Below, in pieces: positions 1 to 32,300 of a stretch of DNA of 64,000 bases. The notes beneath the pieces are model-generated. The model saw nothing but the letters and a program-made list of their open reading frames with translations. It was not told where the DNA came from and ran no database searches. Origin of the DNA: Branchiostoma floridae (Eukaryota > Chordata > Leptocardii > Amphioxiformes > Branchiostomatidae). The translations under genes were made by a program, and so were the position numbers. Positions within the stretch are counted from its first letter, which is position 1. Every line of letters begins with the position of its first letter. Location: NCBI RefSeq assembly GCF_000003815.2, contig NC_049981.1, positions 10,941,478 to 11,005,477 of the forward strand, read 5' to 3'.

Positions 1-219
1 CAATTCTGCTATTCTTGCTCTTGTCTACCCTAAACACTGCATGTGCAGGGGTGATGACAACAGAAACAGTTCTTTGGTATTTTCAAATATATCTGAGAGA
101 AATATATCTAAGGAAAATATATCAAAGAGAAATATATCTAAAGAAGATAATCATCTGTCAGTTTTTGTAGGATATGCGCTTCCTGGTATCGATTGCAAGT
201 CTTATAATATTATAGCTCC

Positions 220-283
220 GAGTTTCTTCTGTCCTCTCTGCAAATACGGATAATTTTGCAGCCTAGAGAGGACAGAAGAGACT
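220..283. repeat. Foldback hairpin 1
   Basis: The arm at about 220-242, containing TTCTGTCCTCTCTGCA, is the inverted complement of the arm at about 256-283, containing TGCAGCCTAGAGAGGACAGA, with a few mismatches. The loop is about 13 nt. This is probably a small foldback transposon remnant. Confidence 0.6.
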
Positions 284-325
284 TGGGAGATAAGATATGT
301 CACCGCTGGGCACCATGCTGGATTA

Positions 326-419
326 TAAGTCTCTAATAAGACTCCATAGGTCGCTGGAAAAACCGTAGAAATGGAACCCTCCTTTTTTTCCAGCGACCCA
401 TAGAGTCTGGTAGAGACTA
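326..419. repeat. Foldback hairpin 2 (MITE-like)
   Basis: Arms of about 36 nt (326-362 and 385-419) are near-perfect inverted complements, with GGTCGCTGGAAAAA on the left and TTTTTCCAGCGACC on the right. The spacer is about 22 nt. It is separate in sequence from the hairpin at 220-283 but only about 40 nt away. It is likely a miniature foldback element. Confidence 0.65.
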
Positions 420-1439
420 CATGCTATACATGTCACGGTATCCTTGGTTGGTATCTGTGGTGGCGCAGAATTTCGTAAACTTCAAGAAAATAATGTCTGC
501 TTTCACGGAACTTCTACGATGACGTTGGATCGGAGATCGTCATTTGTCTCATTTGTTAGATACGCATATCATTGGTTAGCACCTAACGTAACTGTGGGAG
601 TAAAGTTCGTGAAAGCCTCAAAAAGGAAAATCTGCTTTCATGGAACTTCAATCATCTTTCAGTGTTCAAAACCGTGAAGACGAATGCATTCATTTCACTT
701 TCCGGTTTCCAAGCGTTTCTTTCGCGAAAGTTGAAATAGTTGTCTGTACAAAGCAATGGTCGTTTTTCATGTTGTCAAATAAGACTCTGAGGTTGAAAAA
801 AATCACCATTTGCTAACTGGACCATCCGCTAACTCCACAAAAAGACATATCCAATACTTCATCCTCCATCATTTTGTCCATCATGGCTTTCATCCATACA
901 TATTTCACTTCTTGACAGGTTCGCATTTCTCTTTTGTCAAAAAATTTAACAAAGCCCAACAGAGACTGAAAAAAAGTTAACCCGCACTGTGACAAATTTC
1001 AATCGTTAATATCTGGCAAAAAAGATTTTCACATTTTTAACCCTATCGACATTTTTTTTTTACATTCGCACCACTCTGAATGGTAGATCCTGATCGGTGA
1101 CTGGGAATCTGTCGTGTGTTTTCTTTGAGCTGATGGTTTGACTGATAATATCCCACGCACTGGATGGATCACTTTAATTTGAAATCCCCAAGCAGTGACT
1201 GAAAACCGGACCTATTACATGTATTATGAATTCACTCCATTTTCATGTTCTGAACGTGAATAGCGTAATAGTGACAGGTCATAATTCAACATTGTACACA
1301 CAGAAAACGAACTCGAATTTCATTTCTGACTGATTATATTTGTTTATTTTTATTTTATTTTCTAAAAGCTCAGTACACTCGATCGCTATCACCTCCATGC
1401 AGTCGAACTTACCATCGCGATATGGTAGTGACATACGTA

Positions 1440-1644
1440 TACTGTAAAAGAAGAAATGTTGCGGTGATTCAATTTCGCGGTAGGGAGTAAAGTTAAGCGT
1501 ACACGGTGGTTTTAGAAAGCTTCAAGTTGAAACCGTCATGGCTGGTTTTAACATAAAGGGAGAAATGTTCGCAGTCGAAGAGGTATAGTTAACCGTGAAA
1601 AAACTCGAACATAAACCACCGCGAATATATCTCCTTTTACAGTA
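1440..1644. mobile_element. TACTGTAAA-family MITE
   Basis: Both ends carry the inverted terminal motif: TACTGTAAAAG at 1440 and CTTTTACAGTA ending at 1644. The interior has characteristic CGCGGT/ACCGCG and GTGGTTTTA/TAAACCACC stretches in inverted orientation. It is one of at least eight copies of this family in the window. Confidence 0.6.
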
Positions 1645-1917
1645 TGTGTAGACAAAGGTAGGTAGACAAAGACCACCCTGAACTCCCGTGAGAAAATAAA
1701 TGGACGACCTGACCACGTCATGCAGGGGATCTGTCATCGTCACATCTCGGTCAGGGAACATCTGTGCCGGGCCATGGACCCACAGGGACAGGGGCCGCCG
1801 GCAATTTATCACTCTATCACACCGCTAGTCGAGTTCATTTGTTCGTGTCTTGTTCGTCATGATGGGCCTTATGAATGTATGTTGCCACTGAGAAGGGGGT
1901 AGGGAGAGAGAGGGAGA

Positions 1918-1925
1918 CAGAAGGG

Positions 1926-1993
<68 letters not shown>

Positions 1994-2064
1994 CAGAGAG
2001 ACAGAGAGACAGAGAGACAGACGGAGACAGAAAGACATGCAGACAGAAAGACAGACAGATAGAG
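1918..2064. repeat. GA-rich simple repeat
   Basis: A (GA)n tract at about 1926-1975 grades into GACAGA and GACA repeats up to about 2064. The serine/leucine-rich and arginine/glutamate-rich open frames that cross it come from the repeat and are not genes. Confidence 0.9.
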
Positions 2065-3148
2065 ACAGACTGAGATAGAAAGATAGAGATGTTCTTGATG
2101 ATACTGTACTCAGGCGGTTTACCTTCCGCAAGGATTGCGTTACCTGTGACGGTCTGTAGATTCTCTCTGTATAATGTCCTTGGACAAATGAAAACTAGAG
2201 GTTCTCTTAGCGCAAGGTTGTAAAGCAAAAACACACAAACACGCTAACAATACGCCGAAGGTCCTTTATTCACCTGTTCTGCAGGTACAACAACATTGTT
2301 CTAGCCAGGTGAGAAAACACCTTACCAGTAAACCAATCAAGGAGCAGGACGCTGTCGCCTCTCGGTTATGAGAACGCGGGCTCTATCGCGCTCTCTGATT
2401 GGTTAATTAGCCTTGACCAACCATGTGCGCCTGCGCGAGGCAATGTTTTGCGCTGTCGCGCCAGTGGGAGAAGTTGTGGGAAATTTGGGAGGTTCACTAG
2501 TTTTTATGCCACCAAAACCACATTTCTCAAAGCCATAGGGACTCCAGGATTATAGGAGTCGTTGCCAGTCAATGTATCTACATGTTGACGAAGTAGGAGC
2601 ACCAGCAATAGTCGTGAGCTGGAGATTTCTGCTATCAAATTTGGAGGATTTTCCGACGGAGTCTGTCGGGGAGAGATAGGGTGCACCCCTTGTGGACGAG
2701 CCGTGGGAGGGCGCGGGGAGCCAGCCTTGGGATTTCTGCCCTTAATACAGGTAAACGCCTTTCTTAAAGACATCTTTCGTTTATCTACATATCCCTGAAC
2801 GTTATCTTAAAATATCGTCTCGTTCGAAGTCTAGAAACGTCCAAAATTGAGCCGCCCATCGTTGTTGTTGTCGGTATGTGATTTTGTTTGGTTTTTTGTT
2901 ATCTGAACTTGAGTCATTGTTGTTTCCGTTCATCTGATTTTTCTTCGTCCGTAGGTTCCCGGAAGTGCATTGTTTTTGGTGCGAAGGAGTAAGACACCCA
3001 CACAACCGCAACACGACACTCTCCCAACCTGCTCCGCAACAACAAGAGAGCCACGTTTGTAAACAAGGACCCACGAGTTTTTTTTTTTTTTTCACTCTCT
3101 CTAGATCAAGATTTTATCTAACAAAATTTGTGAGTTAAAGATTGATAG

Positions 3149-21817
<18,669 letters not shown>

Positions 21818-24800
21818 CGTAGCGCTCGTTTCTTTTTTGTAAAAGTTTACTAGAAATAAGATTGATTTTATTTGAATCTGTCAGACCAATGAAAATGTAA
21901 CATTGCTATTTAAGTTTTTTTTCACAAATCTACAGACTGAAATACATGTTTATTTCCATCAAGAATACCTGCACACCCTTATATTCAAGTAGAATGACCC
22001 AAAGCTTGATGTAACAAGCAGAATATACTGTGAATCTCCAAACTTTTGCGGTGGTTTTATTCTTGTGATGATTCCCCCATGGTGAATTCATGACACCACA
22101 AACAATGCGTTTCTACTGTAGAATTGTTTCAACTGCAGATTTAAAGCAAAGGGAACACCTCATTTTCCCCCTTAATGCAAAATGAAACCACCAGAAAAGT
22201 AAATGTATTTGCAGTATATGGATTGCACCTTTGTATGCTGGGAGACATGTTTTTGTCCCTCCTGTAGTTGTTATACTTAATTCATGATACAGATGCCAGA
22301 AATATATTGAAGCATATGACGTGTGCAAGTGGAAGTTATGACTTAAGATATAACAAAACCATATATCTACTAGACATGTATGTCGACAAAATGGCAGGCA
22401 TAAATAGACAGCCAAACAGACAACTCTGTGTGAGGTTTTTAATTTACAAGCCCACAAGTGGGCAAGGATTACATGTTACCAGTGTACTACCATGTTGTCT
22501 TTACTATATTGATTTATATTTTCTGTACATAATATCTTCCATTGGCACAGCCTGGCCATATACTTTGTAACAGTGCGTTAAGGAATCCGAGTATATATGT
22601 ACAATTTCTTCAAGACCATTATTTTATATCATGAATGGATGTAATACTTTTCTTATCTGTAAGAAAGCAAGCCATTTTCCATGACATGCCTGTTCAGAAT
22701 CAAGAAAGAGGGTCTGATTTAGTTTGAAATTTTGAAGGGTTGAAAAAGTAATTATGACTTTTCTTGTAGTTCTAAGCCTATTTTTTTACAGTCTGCATAC
22801 TTTAGATAGTAAAAATGCATGAGTGATTCTACAACAGTCCTCATCAGTCCCTGCACCACTGTGATATGTACTTCTTGCGTCACATTTCCAAAGGTTTGTT
22901 GGAAAGGAGCTATAGCCGATCCAGGCTTCGGCCATGCTATGGATGGACACTGCCTAGAAGTGCAAAAAAAACCTGACTGGACATTAGTTTGGAAATGTTA
23001 CTATAGCATTACACCAACCGGTGTGTGTAGCATTACTATTAGTACCTCAGGTCTGTAAAAAAAACTCACATTGCCTTGAGTCATGGACTTATCATTGTGG
23101 AGTATAGAAGGAAGGCTACCCTTGAGATTTATTCTATTGGCACTGCATTAAAAGCCAGCTTTCCCAAAAAAACTCATTGATATATATGGAACTAAATGTT
23201 AGATAATGTTGGTACGTATTGAATAGGGCATTAAAGAGCATGTGTTTTGAGGATCTAAACATGCCTTCCTAGACAACAATGTGGTCTTGTTGGTAGAGAG
23301 AGACAGCTAGAAATGGTACTGTCCAATCCAAGGAAGCCACATGGTATAACATGTCATGACAGCTGTAAGATATTATGGGATGTAATGATTGACATACTGA
23401 TGTGCAGTGAAGTAGCCAATAGGAGTGGGTAGAAACTAATGTGATCTTAGAGATAGTGGGATAAGGACTCGGATTGTGATTGGTAAATTGTACAAATTTA
23501 ATGTAACAGTAATCTGGCAAACTTGCTAGTGATTTTATTTGAATTTTCAAATGTTTAAGATAAAATTTACCTTGTTCTTTCAATTACAAATACATGCCAA
23601 ATTTACTGGAATTTTTGCAACTGTGAATTGAAATTATTTTACTGAAATTATCAGAATTAAGTCAGGGATTTCCAGTCAACCAGTATGGCAGCTGTGCAAA
23701 AACTGATACAGCTACCATGTTGGTGTCCCAATTTGCATACCAGTAAATCATAGCTCAAGTTCTTTTTTACATGTAAAGATCTTCTGACCTTCTCAAATAC
23801 CCACTATTGAATGTCTACAGCTGAAAGTACAGATTATGTAAGGCGTACTTAAAACTTGATTAGGCCATGTTGATTTGATTACTAGTAGCATATGGATTAC
23901 AACCTTGCGCACTTCAATTTTAGTCCATTTCCACAAAAAGATTTCGACCATGCTGTAAATTGTACAAAATGAGAAAATGCATGTGTGCTGTGAATTGCAA
24001 CGTGAAGTCAGAAAATGGATATTAAAGATGTATAGAATGCCAAAGTCAATTCAATAGTGAAAAGAATATGTGAAAGAACAAAAATGTAATTTTGTTTTTT
24101 GTCAAACTTTTTTTTTTCATTCGCACAGTTGCATCAGTTTTGGGGATTCCAGAGGATGTCATTGCTACAATAAAATCAACATGGCCCTATAGAGCAAAAA
24201 AATCCTGTGTACATTTTAGCTATGGTCACTGAAATGCAAATAGGGACACCAACATGGCTGTCAGCTCTTTCCTCTTCACTGGCATGACAAGTGGGTGTAA
24301 ATGCTCTATACTGCAGAGACGCGTGTGGTGTAATTATATCAAACTGGATGTGAAAATGCACAGTAGAGCAGGAATAAGGTTACTGTCAGATTTGTCTTGT
24401 CACAAATATGCAAATGTGACACGTCAGATTTGCTCATCAGCAACCAGGTTTCGAATGGCTATTCTCAGTCTGTACAGGATACTAATGAATTTAGGTACAT
24501 TTTATTCCCACAACCCAGGTATAAAGATGTACCACCGTTTATGTGTAGAATAGTTTGATAAATAAAAGTATAGCAAAGCTAGGGGATAAGTATGATACTG
24601 ATAGTTTGCCCAATATTTGCAGCATCAGAAAAGGATATGTTGCAGATATAATATTATAGTTGCACCATAAACTTTTATTGATAAGTTAGGATATCACATC
24701 ACACCTATGATAGTATTTTACATGTGGAATCTAATAGAGAATTCCAAATATCTGTTGCCAATGAATGTACCTAACTATGTACATGCCATACTTTTGATAC

Positions 24801-25467
24801 AATTGTGTGTTTTTATTAACAGCAGACTTCATCTCAATCGTGTGAATACCATATTTGGTGCTAGGTCACACTGATAACAGTGTTAAGGATTCTAAATATC
24901 ATTAATACTGATATACATGTACTATCAATTTGCTTGCTATTGTCAAATCAAGGTTACTTACTGCAGATTCAATTTTTCAACCCAATATGCGATTTACAAG
25001 TTTTGACATTCTTTTTGCATCATGAAAATGAGAACTGCATTAATTGTCAGCATTGTACTTTATTATTCAGAAATATCTATTAAGTCCACTAAGACACCAC
25101 TACAGATACTTTCATAATAAAGGCAGTATGTGACATAGAAGGTACCAAGTGTTATTGAGACAGTAGTAACAGAGTTTGCTCATAACTTAAGATTGAAATG
25201 TGTGAAGTAAGCAAGGTTTGGGCACCACTGTCTTGTGTATATTTTCTACTTTTTTGCAATATTTCTGCAGTAAACCTTTATTTTTAAATACACTTTATTT
25301 GTGACTGCAATGTATCATGTAAACGGCAATATAAGATATGCTAGTATAGTAGTTGGGATAAATTTGTACAGTGCTTTGTTTTTTGCAATGTAGTTGTGTG
25401 CTACATTTTCTACACATGGCTTTATAACAAACAGTAGCAGTGCATCGTGTTTGTTAGTAGGAAGTGG

Positions 25468-25473
25468 AATAAA
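25468..25473 (+). promoter_or_regulatory. Candidate distal polyadenylation signal for SMAD4
   Basis: This is a consensus AATAAA followed within about 20-30 nt by a T-rich stretch (ATTTTTCTGCTGTCTTGATC). An upstream alternative AATAAA is at 24561-24566. Which one is used cannot be told from sequence. Confidence 0.45.
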
Positions 25474-26274
25474 TTATTGGGAATATTTTTCTGCTGTCTT
25501 GATCTGTCCTTTCTTAAGTGCAGTCATATATATAGTGTACTGGGTTTGAAACCGACATTGTGCCCTTAGAAAAGGCACTTGACATGCCTTTCCTCACTCC
25601 ATCCAGGGGTAAATACGGATACCTGACTTTCGTCCAGGAGGCAAAAGGCTCCCTGCAATAGACATATTAGATAACAACAAACTTCTAAAATAGAGGCAAT
25701 ATTTTTAGATACTGGAAATGAATTTGACGTTATGTTCACAGGGATTAAAATTTGCAGTAGCGGGACAAAGGACTATTCAAGGTGGTTTTAAGTTTGCAAA
25801 AGCACCATGCACTGCAGTCTCTTTAATGCCATAGAGAAACGTGGTGGCTTTAAGTTTGTGGTGAATTGGTAATAAAAAAAAACATGAACATAAAACCACC
25901 ACGAAATTTTCTGCATTTACAGTACTGTTTTGTCACAAAATACCTACCGGTAATACGAATTGTAGTTATAACACTACAAAGATGTTCTTAAGGAAGTGTC
26001 AATGACAATCAGTATCTAGTTGCAATGCCAAGTAGAACAAGTCATTGCTATGATCTGAGGAAAGTGACAGATGGTCGCTGAAGATACAAAGAACTTGTTA
26101 TCCGGAAAACAATATTTCTACAATGACATTATGCTGAGATTAATAAAAATGAATGAGGTGCCGTGTTCCGGTAAAAGTCGCCAAATTACAATATCTTTTG
26201 TTCATTTGACAATTCATTTGTTTATTTTCAGTCAGAAAAAGTTACCTGAGAAAATGCACACCTGGACAAGTAGC

Positions 26275-26354
26275 TCCGCCCACCTCCTGACCAATCAGTG
26301 CGCGCCAAGTTGGTAAATCTTCCCATCCTGCCCCGCGGTGACACATACACTAAC
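26275..26354 (+). promoter_or_regulatory. LMAN1 proximal promoter (GC box, CCAAT box, YY1-like start motif)
   Basis: A GC-box-like CTCCGCCCACC (about 26274-26284) and a CCAAT box (26291-26295, in GACCAATCAG) lie 60-80 nt upstream of the start codon. The start codon is embedded in AACATGGCGGCC, which resembles the YY1 consensus AANATGGCGGC. No TATA box is visible. This is typical of a housekeeping secretory-pathway gene; actual use is inferred. Confidence 0.5.
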
Positions 26355-29300
26355 ATGGCGGCCACCGGCAGACTTGTGGACGCCTTTCTCCTCATTTTCT
26401 TCGTTTTTCTCGGCTCTACTTCTTCCCAAACTCCTCACAAAAGGTTCGAATACAAGCTGAGCTTCAAAGGACCACATCTTGTGCAAAAGAACGGGAAAAT
26501 CCCGTTTTGGGACTACTCAGGCCGTAAGTAAAACCTCTTATTCATAGAGCTCAAGTCAGCCGCAGGCATGCAAAACAGACGACATTTTCGTCTGCAAAAT
26601 TTCCTTTCGTTTAAATCAAGTCATAATTGGATTTAGATTATTCCCACGGTGTTTGGTTCTTCCCTTTTGTTGGCACGCCTGATTGAGACGGAATAGGCTG
26701 TTTTTAAGGGTGAGGTCTGGTAGGTAGGGCCTGCGGGCTATGTTCAAATCGTTCCATATGGTACGTTGTCATACGGAAGTGTTCGCTTCAAGTTCAACTC
26801 TTTTCGGAGCTGAATTGACATTGAAAATTGGCCAAAATAGCGGGAACATTTCACTAGAGAAGACCTTTAACCTTTTTGTAACCAATTTTTCTAGTTGATT
26901 AATAAACCTGATTGGGCGAATTTCTGAAACAATTTATCCATTCTGGAAAAGAAGATCCCTGTGGACTACAGTCTTAAGTAGGCCTGGGTACCGGTACAGA
27001 AAATTCAGGTCCAGGTCCGGTTCAGGCCCAAAGGATCAGGTCCAGGTCCGGACCTGAACCTGGACCTGATGCAGTATGACTCTACAAAGAAATCTGTTTG
27101 GTGGAGTATTAGACTTACACTGGCATTTTAAAATCCTACAACGCTAACTGCACCAGTATGATTGGCTGTAAACCTTGGTAGAAATTACTATAAACTCTAC
27201 TCTACTTCACTCTTGTTATTTTCTTCCACCTGCAAGCGTCAAAACGTGTGAATGCCTTATAAAATAATCTGTTAATTTTCTAATCGGTCCAACATCCGGT
27301 CCACCTAATTTTTTCAGGTCCGGTTTTTCTGGACCGGTCCAATAAGAAAAAACGGTTTTGTACCGGTACGCTGTACCGATACCCAGCCCTAGTCTTAAGT
27401 ATTGATGTTGCTTCCTACTTCTACTTCAGGGGGTTTCATTCTGTATCTGTATCTGTATCTATATAGCCGGTACAACCGCCCTTTGGCGTAACACACAAGC
27501 TTCGCAGGCACGCAGTGCAGCAGCAGCTGGTTATATTACACTGAACGATTCGTCACACCTAACGAACCACTGAACCCGAACACATTGAACCCGAATCCAG
27601 AGTTAACAAACCAGAATTGATGTATTCAAAATTTCGCTTTCCCTAGAGCTATCTCAGACTCAGAGTGACGTGAACTTGTTACCACCATGTATTATATCAT
27701 TATTGTAGCTGCAAGAGCATTGTCATTATTGATAAACAACACTTACAGCTAGATGTGCAAAGGTTAAGTGCAATAGGTCATTCAGTGTAATAAGCCCTTT
27801 GCACATCCAAGTATGCATGTGCAGTGACAGGAATTGTACTAAATTTGTAGGTAAAATGTCATGGCCTTGGTCAAATTTCAAAGGTAAAGGCCCCAGAGAT
27901 GTAAACAGTCTCGTCTGTCATCATGATTTGCATAACAATGTCCTGAATGTAATGGTGCTGCCTGACAACGTTTACAGTCAGGGGCCTTCACTTTTGTCAT
28001 ATTACCCATATATTCCTGTGACCTGTCACTTGCGTAATCAGATGTGCATAAGGGCTTTTTTTTCAGTTCAGTTCAGTTTATTTATTTATCCAGGAAAATA
28101 CATCGCCTTCTGGCGTTTTTCAATACCTCCTGGTGGGCCGGGAGACCCCAACATAAATTAACACAAAAACACAACAACTGAATCAAAATTGAAATCAAAG
28201 GTCAAACTTACATAACTAAACGTCAGGTGTCAACTATTTACAATACAAATAACTCAGGATAACTTAATATAATAATGGTAATAATAATAACAATAATAAC
28301 ACATTCAGTTCATTTCTAAGTTATGCCTGTGAAGCTGTTGTGTTATAATGGTTATACTGACTGTACAGATAAAGATACAGCCCTGAGAAACAGGAGGCCC
28401 ATGCCATGTCAAGTCATCCATCTATTATCAGATAGTTGCATTTTTAGCTTCTGCTGCCAATTTTTTTTTTACAGACTTTGTCCATTGTTTTCTTTTACAG
28501 ATGCTATTGCAAGCGATGAACAAGTTCGGATCACCCCGTCCCTCCGTAGTAAGAGAGGTAAGCAGAAGATTCTTGTCTTGTCTCTCCTTAATAATAATAG
28601 TCAATTGCCTTTGCTGGGATAGACCCTTTAAATGCTTTTTTTTATTAGTGTGGACAGTGGTGGGTTATCTAACAAACAAAAAAAAGAAACATGCTTGAGG
28701 TGTGACTTTGCTCAAACTCAGGACCTCTAGCATGATTAAATCGCTCATAGCAGCCCACCCAACATCCGCCGGCCTCCTACAGGGGCCAGCTACAGCCTTA
28801 GACAGCAGAGTTTGTTTTACACAGACTACAGGACCTCCATTTACCTTTTTTTAATGTCCTATCTGAGGGACACTTGAGTGATTTGTGGTACTTGTTCCTT
28901 CTGAAGGTAACGTGTGGAGTACGTACATCAACGGACATGACCACTGGTACATCGAGGTCACCATCAGGGTCACGGGGAGAGGTCGGATAGGAGCAGATGG
29001 TCTGGTGAGTTGTTAAAGCACAAGAAGTTTAAAGTCAGTTTGCAAGATGTTATGTTACTAGGTGAAATTGGGTAGAAGTTTTTCAAATACAGAAAGTGAT
29101 CAGCTTTGAAATAATAGGTGTGATTGTGTTTATTGGCACCTGCCATTTTGCTTTCACCTTATTTGGATATGGCGGGCATTGGTAAAAAGACACAATGGTG
29201 CCATAGTTTTCACCTTCCTTACGCACATTAAAAGATATTGTAGAGCATTGAAACAGGGGTTCACAATGAAAAATCCTCTCTATACACGTTCCCTATGGAA

Positions 29301-32300
29301 GATTTAGCATCCATTGTGCTAGTGTTTTGTGATATCTTGTGGAGTGAACTGGGTACAACCTTAAAGATAGCTTGTCTGTTGGCTGGGCCAGAAATGTCCT
29401 TGGAGTGGAATAACGTTAAAAAAAGCAGCAAAAATGTATGATTCACTATACATTTTGTATAAATGATGTACCCAAAGTGTCATATTATGACACCTGCACT
29501 GTGCACTGTATATTACAGATCTGGATGTGGTCGGTGTTGTGTTTAGGCATAACGTCCTGACATAGTGTATTTTTGTTTTTGTTGTTTCAAGTTATAGGTG
29601 AAATATGATTCTTTTCAAACTAGTAGTGCAATGTGGTATCGCTATAGTTCGCCAATCACACTGGGTCACCCCTACTCTTCTCAATAAGTGTGTTGGATTC
29701 TTTTACGTGCAGAGGTTTGATGCTTGAGGTTAACGCCTCATGCTCTCCCATACACAGGGCTGCTTGTGTTATGTGTACATCACCATCCAAATGATTTTAC
29801 GTATACAAGTTTCTACATTAAAATCCATGCCGTGTTTTTGTCCACTAGGCTATTTGGTACACAAAGACAAGAGGAGTGGACGGGCCGGTTTACGGGAGCA
29901 GTGACAGGTGGAACGGGGTTGGCGTTTTCTTTGACTCCTTCGACAATGACAACCAGGTATTTACCTTTCTTTTTGTGTTACAAATACATCACTGAAAAGC
30001 CACATGAGTTTAACTTAAACTTTAAGGGTATAGTTGAAAAAAAGTAGATGCCAGATGAGATCCTGTACTGTTGTAATCATAGTTAACATTGTCTGGATCT
30101 TAAGGGACCTAACTGTATTGATTTTTGTATTTCTGTTCTTTTCTCACAGCACAACAACCCATATGTGCTGGTTATGCAGAACGATGGAACCAAATCGTAC
30201 AACCATGCCAAGTAAGACCTGCATCTTTATCTAATTTAGGTTGTGTGATAGGCTTTCTATTCGGTGCGGGGGGCTGGTTTGTATACAAGTTTTTATTGGT
30301 GTATGTGTCACTGTGTGCAGTACATGTTGTTGCATGCAAATGTTACCTTTACACACACAGTCTGTATGACACAATTTTTACACTTAAACAGAATAAAAGA
30401 TTTTGCTCTGTAGATCAATGTTGACATGTTTGTTCTTTCCTAATCTCTAGTGATGGCCTGACACAGCAGCTTGGTGGATGTCTGCGAGACTTCAGGAACA
30501 AGCCTTACCCTGTCCGCGCCAAGTTGGAGTACTACCAGAACAGGCTCACGGTACATTGCTTTTCCACGGTTTCAAATTTAAATATGCTCAATAATAAGTA
30601 ATAGTGTGATGGCTTGATATGCTAAAATGCACTAGCCAGAACCCTAGGCCTACTAAACATCACCTGTAAGATATTCAGGTTGCCCTAAGCAAGGAGCTCT
30701 CTTGCCCTAAGGTACCTGAAGTGCAGTTTCTGTATATTCTGCCAGAAGGGGTGAAGTGTACTACTATCTCTGACGGCCGTTTTTCTGATTGTAACCAGTG
30801 GCGGCGGCACCGGGGGGGCAAGGGGGGCGGCTGCCCCCCCGAAAAATATGTTGGGGGGGCGTCGCCCCGCCAGAAAATCAACCTGAAACCTTGTGTATTT
30901 TTTTGATGATGGAAATTTCTTTAAATCAAGCTAGTCTAACGGCAAAATTTACGCCTGAAAACGCAAGAAATGACGTTTCAGAGAGTCCCGATTTCAAAAT
31001 TTTGCCAGAGTCCCTTGTGACGGCCCGCGTCTTCGGCCATGTCGGCGCAGGACAATATGTTGCGGGAGCGTCGCTCTCAAAAAACTTTTAAACTAATAGA
31101 AATTTTACTATCGTACTTAGCTTAGTTTACAAGCAGAATGTGGCCCTCAAATGCTGGAAATGACGTTTTAGGCGGTCAAGATTTCAAAATTTTCTCCGGA
31201 CCTCCCTAGCCGCGGATGACTTATTGTGCCTCCGGCGCTCACAACGACATGGTGAAAATTTGTTGAGGCGTGGGTCATCGCCCTCAAACATCTTTCTTTG
31301 ACAAAAATGGCATTAGATTTAGCATAGTCCCTCAGCAAAATCTGTCCCTCAAAATACAGAAAATGGGGTTTCAGAGGGTGCAGATTTTAAAATTTCCCCA
31401 GATCAACCTTGCTACAGCTTGCACCTTCCGCACTCGAAATCGTGAATATATTTTTGGGGCATCGCCCTCGCTAAAACCATGTGTCTTTCTAACAGAATTG
31501 TCATCAAAGTTAGCTTAGTCTAGCAGCAAAATGTGCCCGTCAAAATGCAGGAAATGGCGTTTTAGAGGGTCAAGATTTCAAATTTTCGGCACTACATGTG
31601 CGGCAAAATTCTGTCAGTAAAGGTTCGCCCCCCCAAGCGAAATTTGCTGCCGCCGCCTCTGGTAACAGTTCAGTTCAGTTCAGTTCATCCTCTTTGTACA
31701 AGGTGCCATGAATGATTCTGCACCAGACATCTCTGTCTAGCGTGATGGCCAGCACGTTGTTTAACATTTGGAAATAATGAAAAAAATGAATAAATGAAAA
31801 ACTCCAATAGAATACTAAAACTCTCCTGTACTGTTTCAGCTGTGGTATAACAACGGAATGACTCCCAACAAGGATGAGTACGAGCTGTGTATGCAGGCAC
31901 ACGAGGTCCACCTTGAGAAGGGGGGCTTCTTTGGGGTTTCAGCAGCCACTGGAGGACTAGCAGGTAAAGGGCTAATTTAGGGATTTTTTGAGCTGTAAAT
32001 ACCATGACGTACATTTTGAGCTTGGATTTGCAATGAAGTCACATAATTTATGATGTGGTGATATGATTCAGTCAACAAAAGGTGCTATAAAGATGGTTGC
32101 AATGTCCAACTGAAATATTTATTGACAAAGTTTACCTTTTTTCCCCTTCACAGATGACCATGATGTGCTGTCCTTCCTGTTCTACAGCCTGACACCCCCC
32201 ACATCAGAAGTGGTATGTACCTTCCAATCAGCTTTCTAGCAATAACATGATACATAGGCACTGTAGATTTTGCATTAGTTTTACTTCTTACAATGACTTC

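Larger units (their letters stand above)
21818..26354 (+). other. SMAD4 3' UTR and SMAD4-LMAN1 intergenic region
   Basis: I see no gene here. Polyadenylation signals AATAAA occur at 24561-24566 and 25468-25473. The later one would give a 3' UTR of about 3.6 kb, which is inference. Repeats include TACTGTAAA-family copies at about 22026-22216 and 25752-25924 and an inverted SINE-like fragment at about 25545-25650. The last 100 bases contain the LMAN1 promoter elements. Confidence 0.6.

Noticed and set aside
1835-2234. Ser/Leu-rich open frames
   Set aside because: They are translations of the GA/CT simple repeat.
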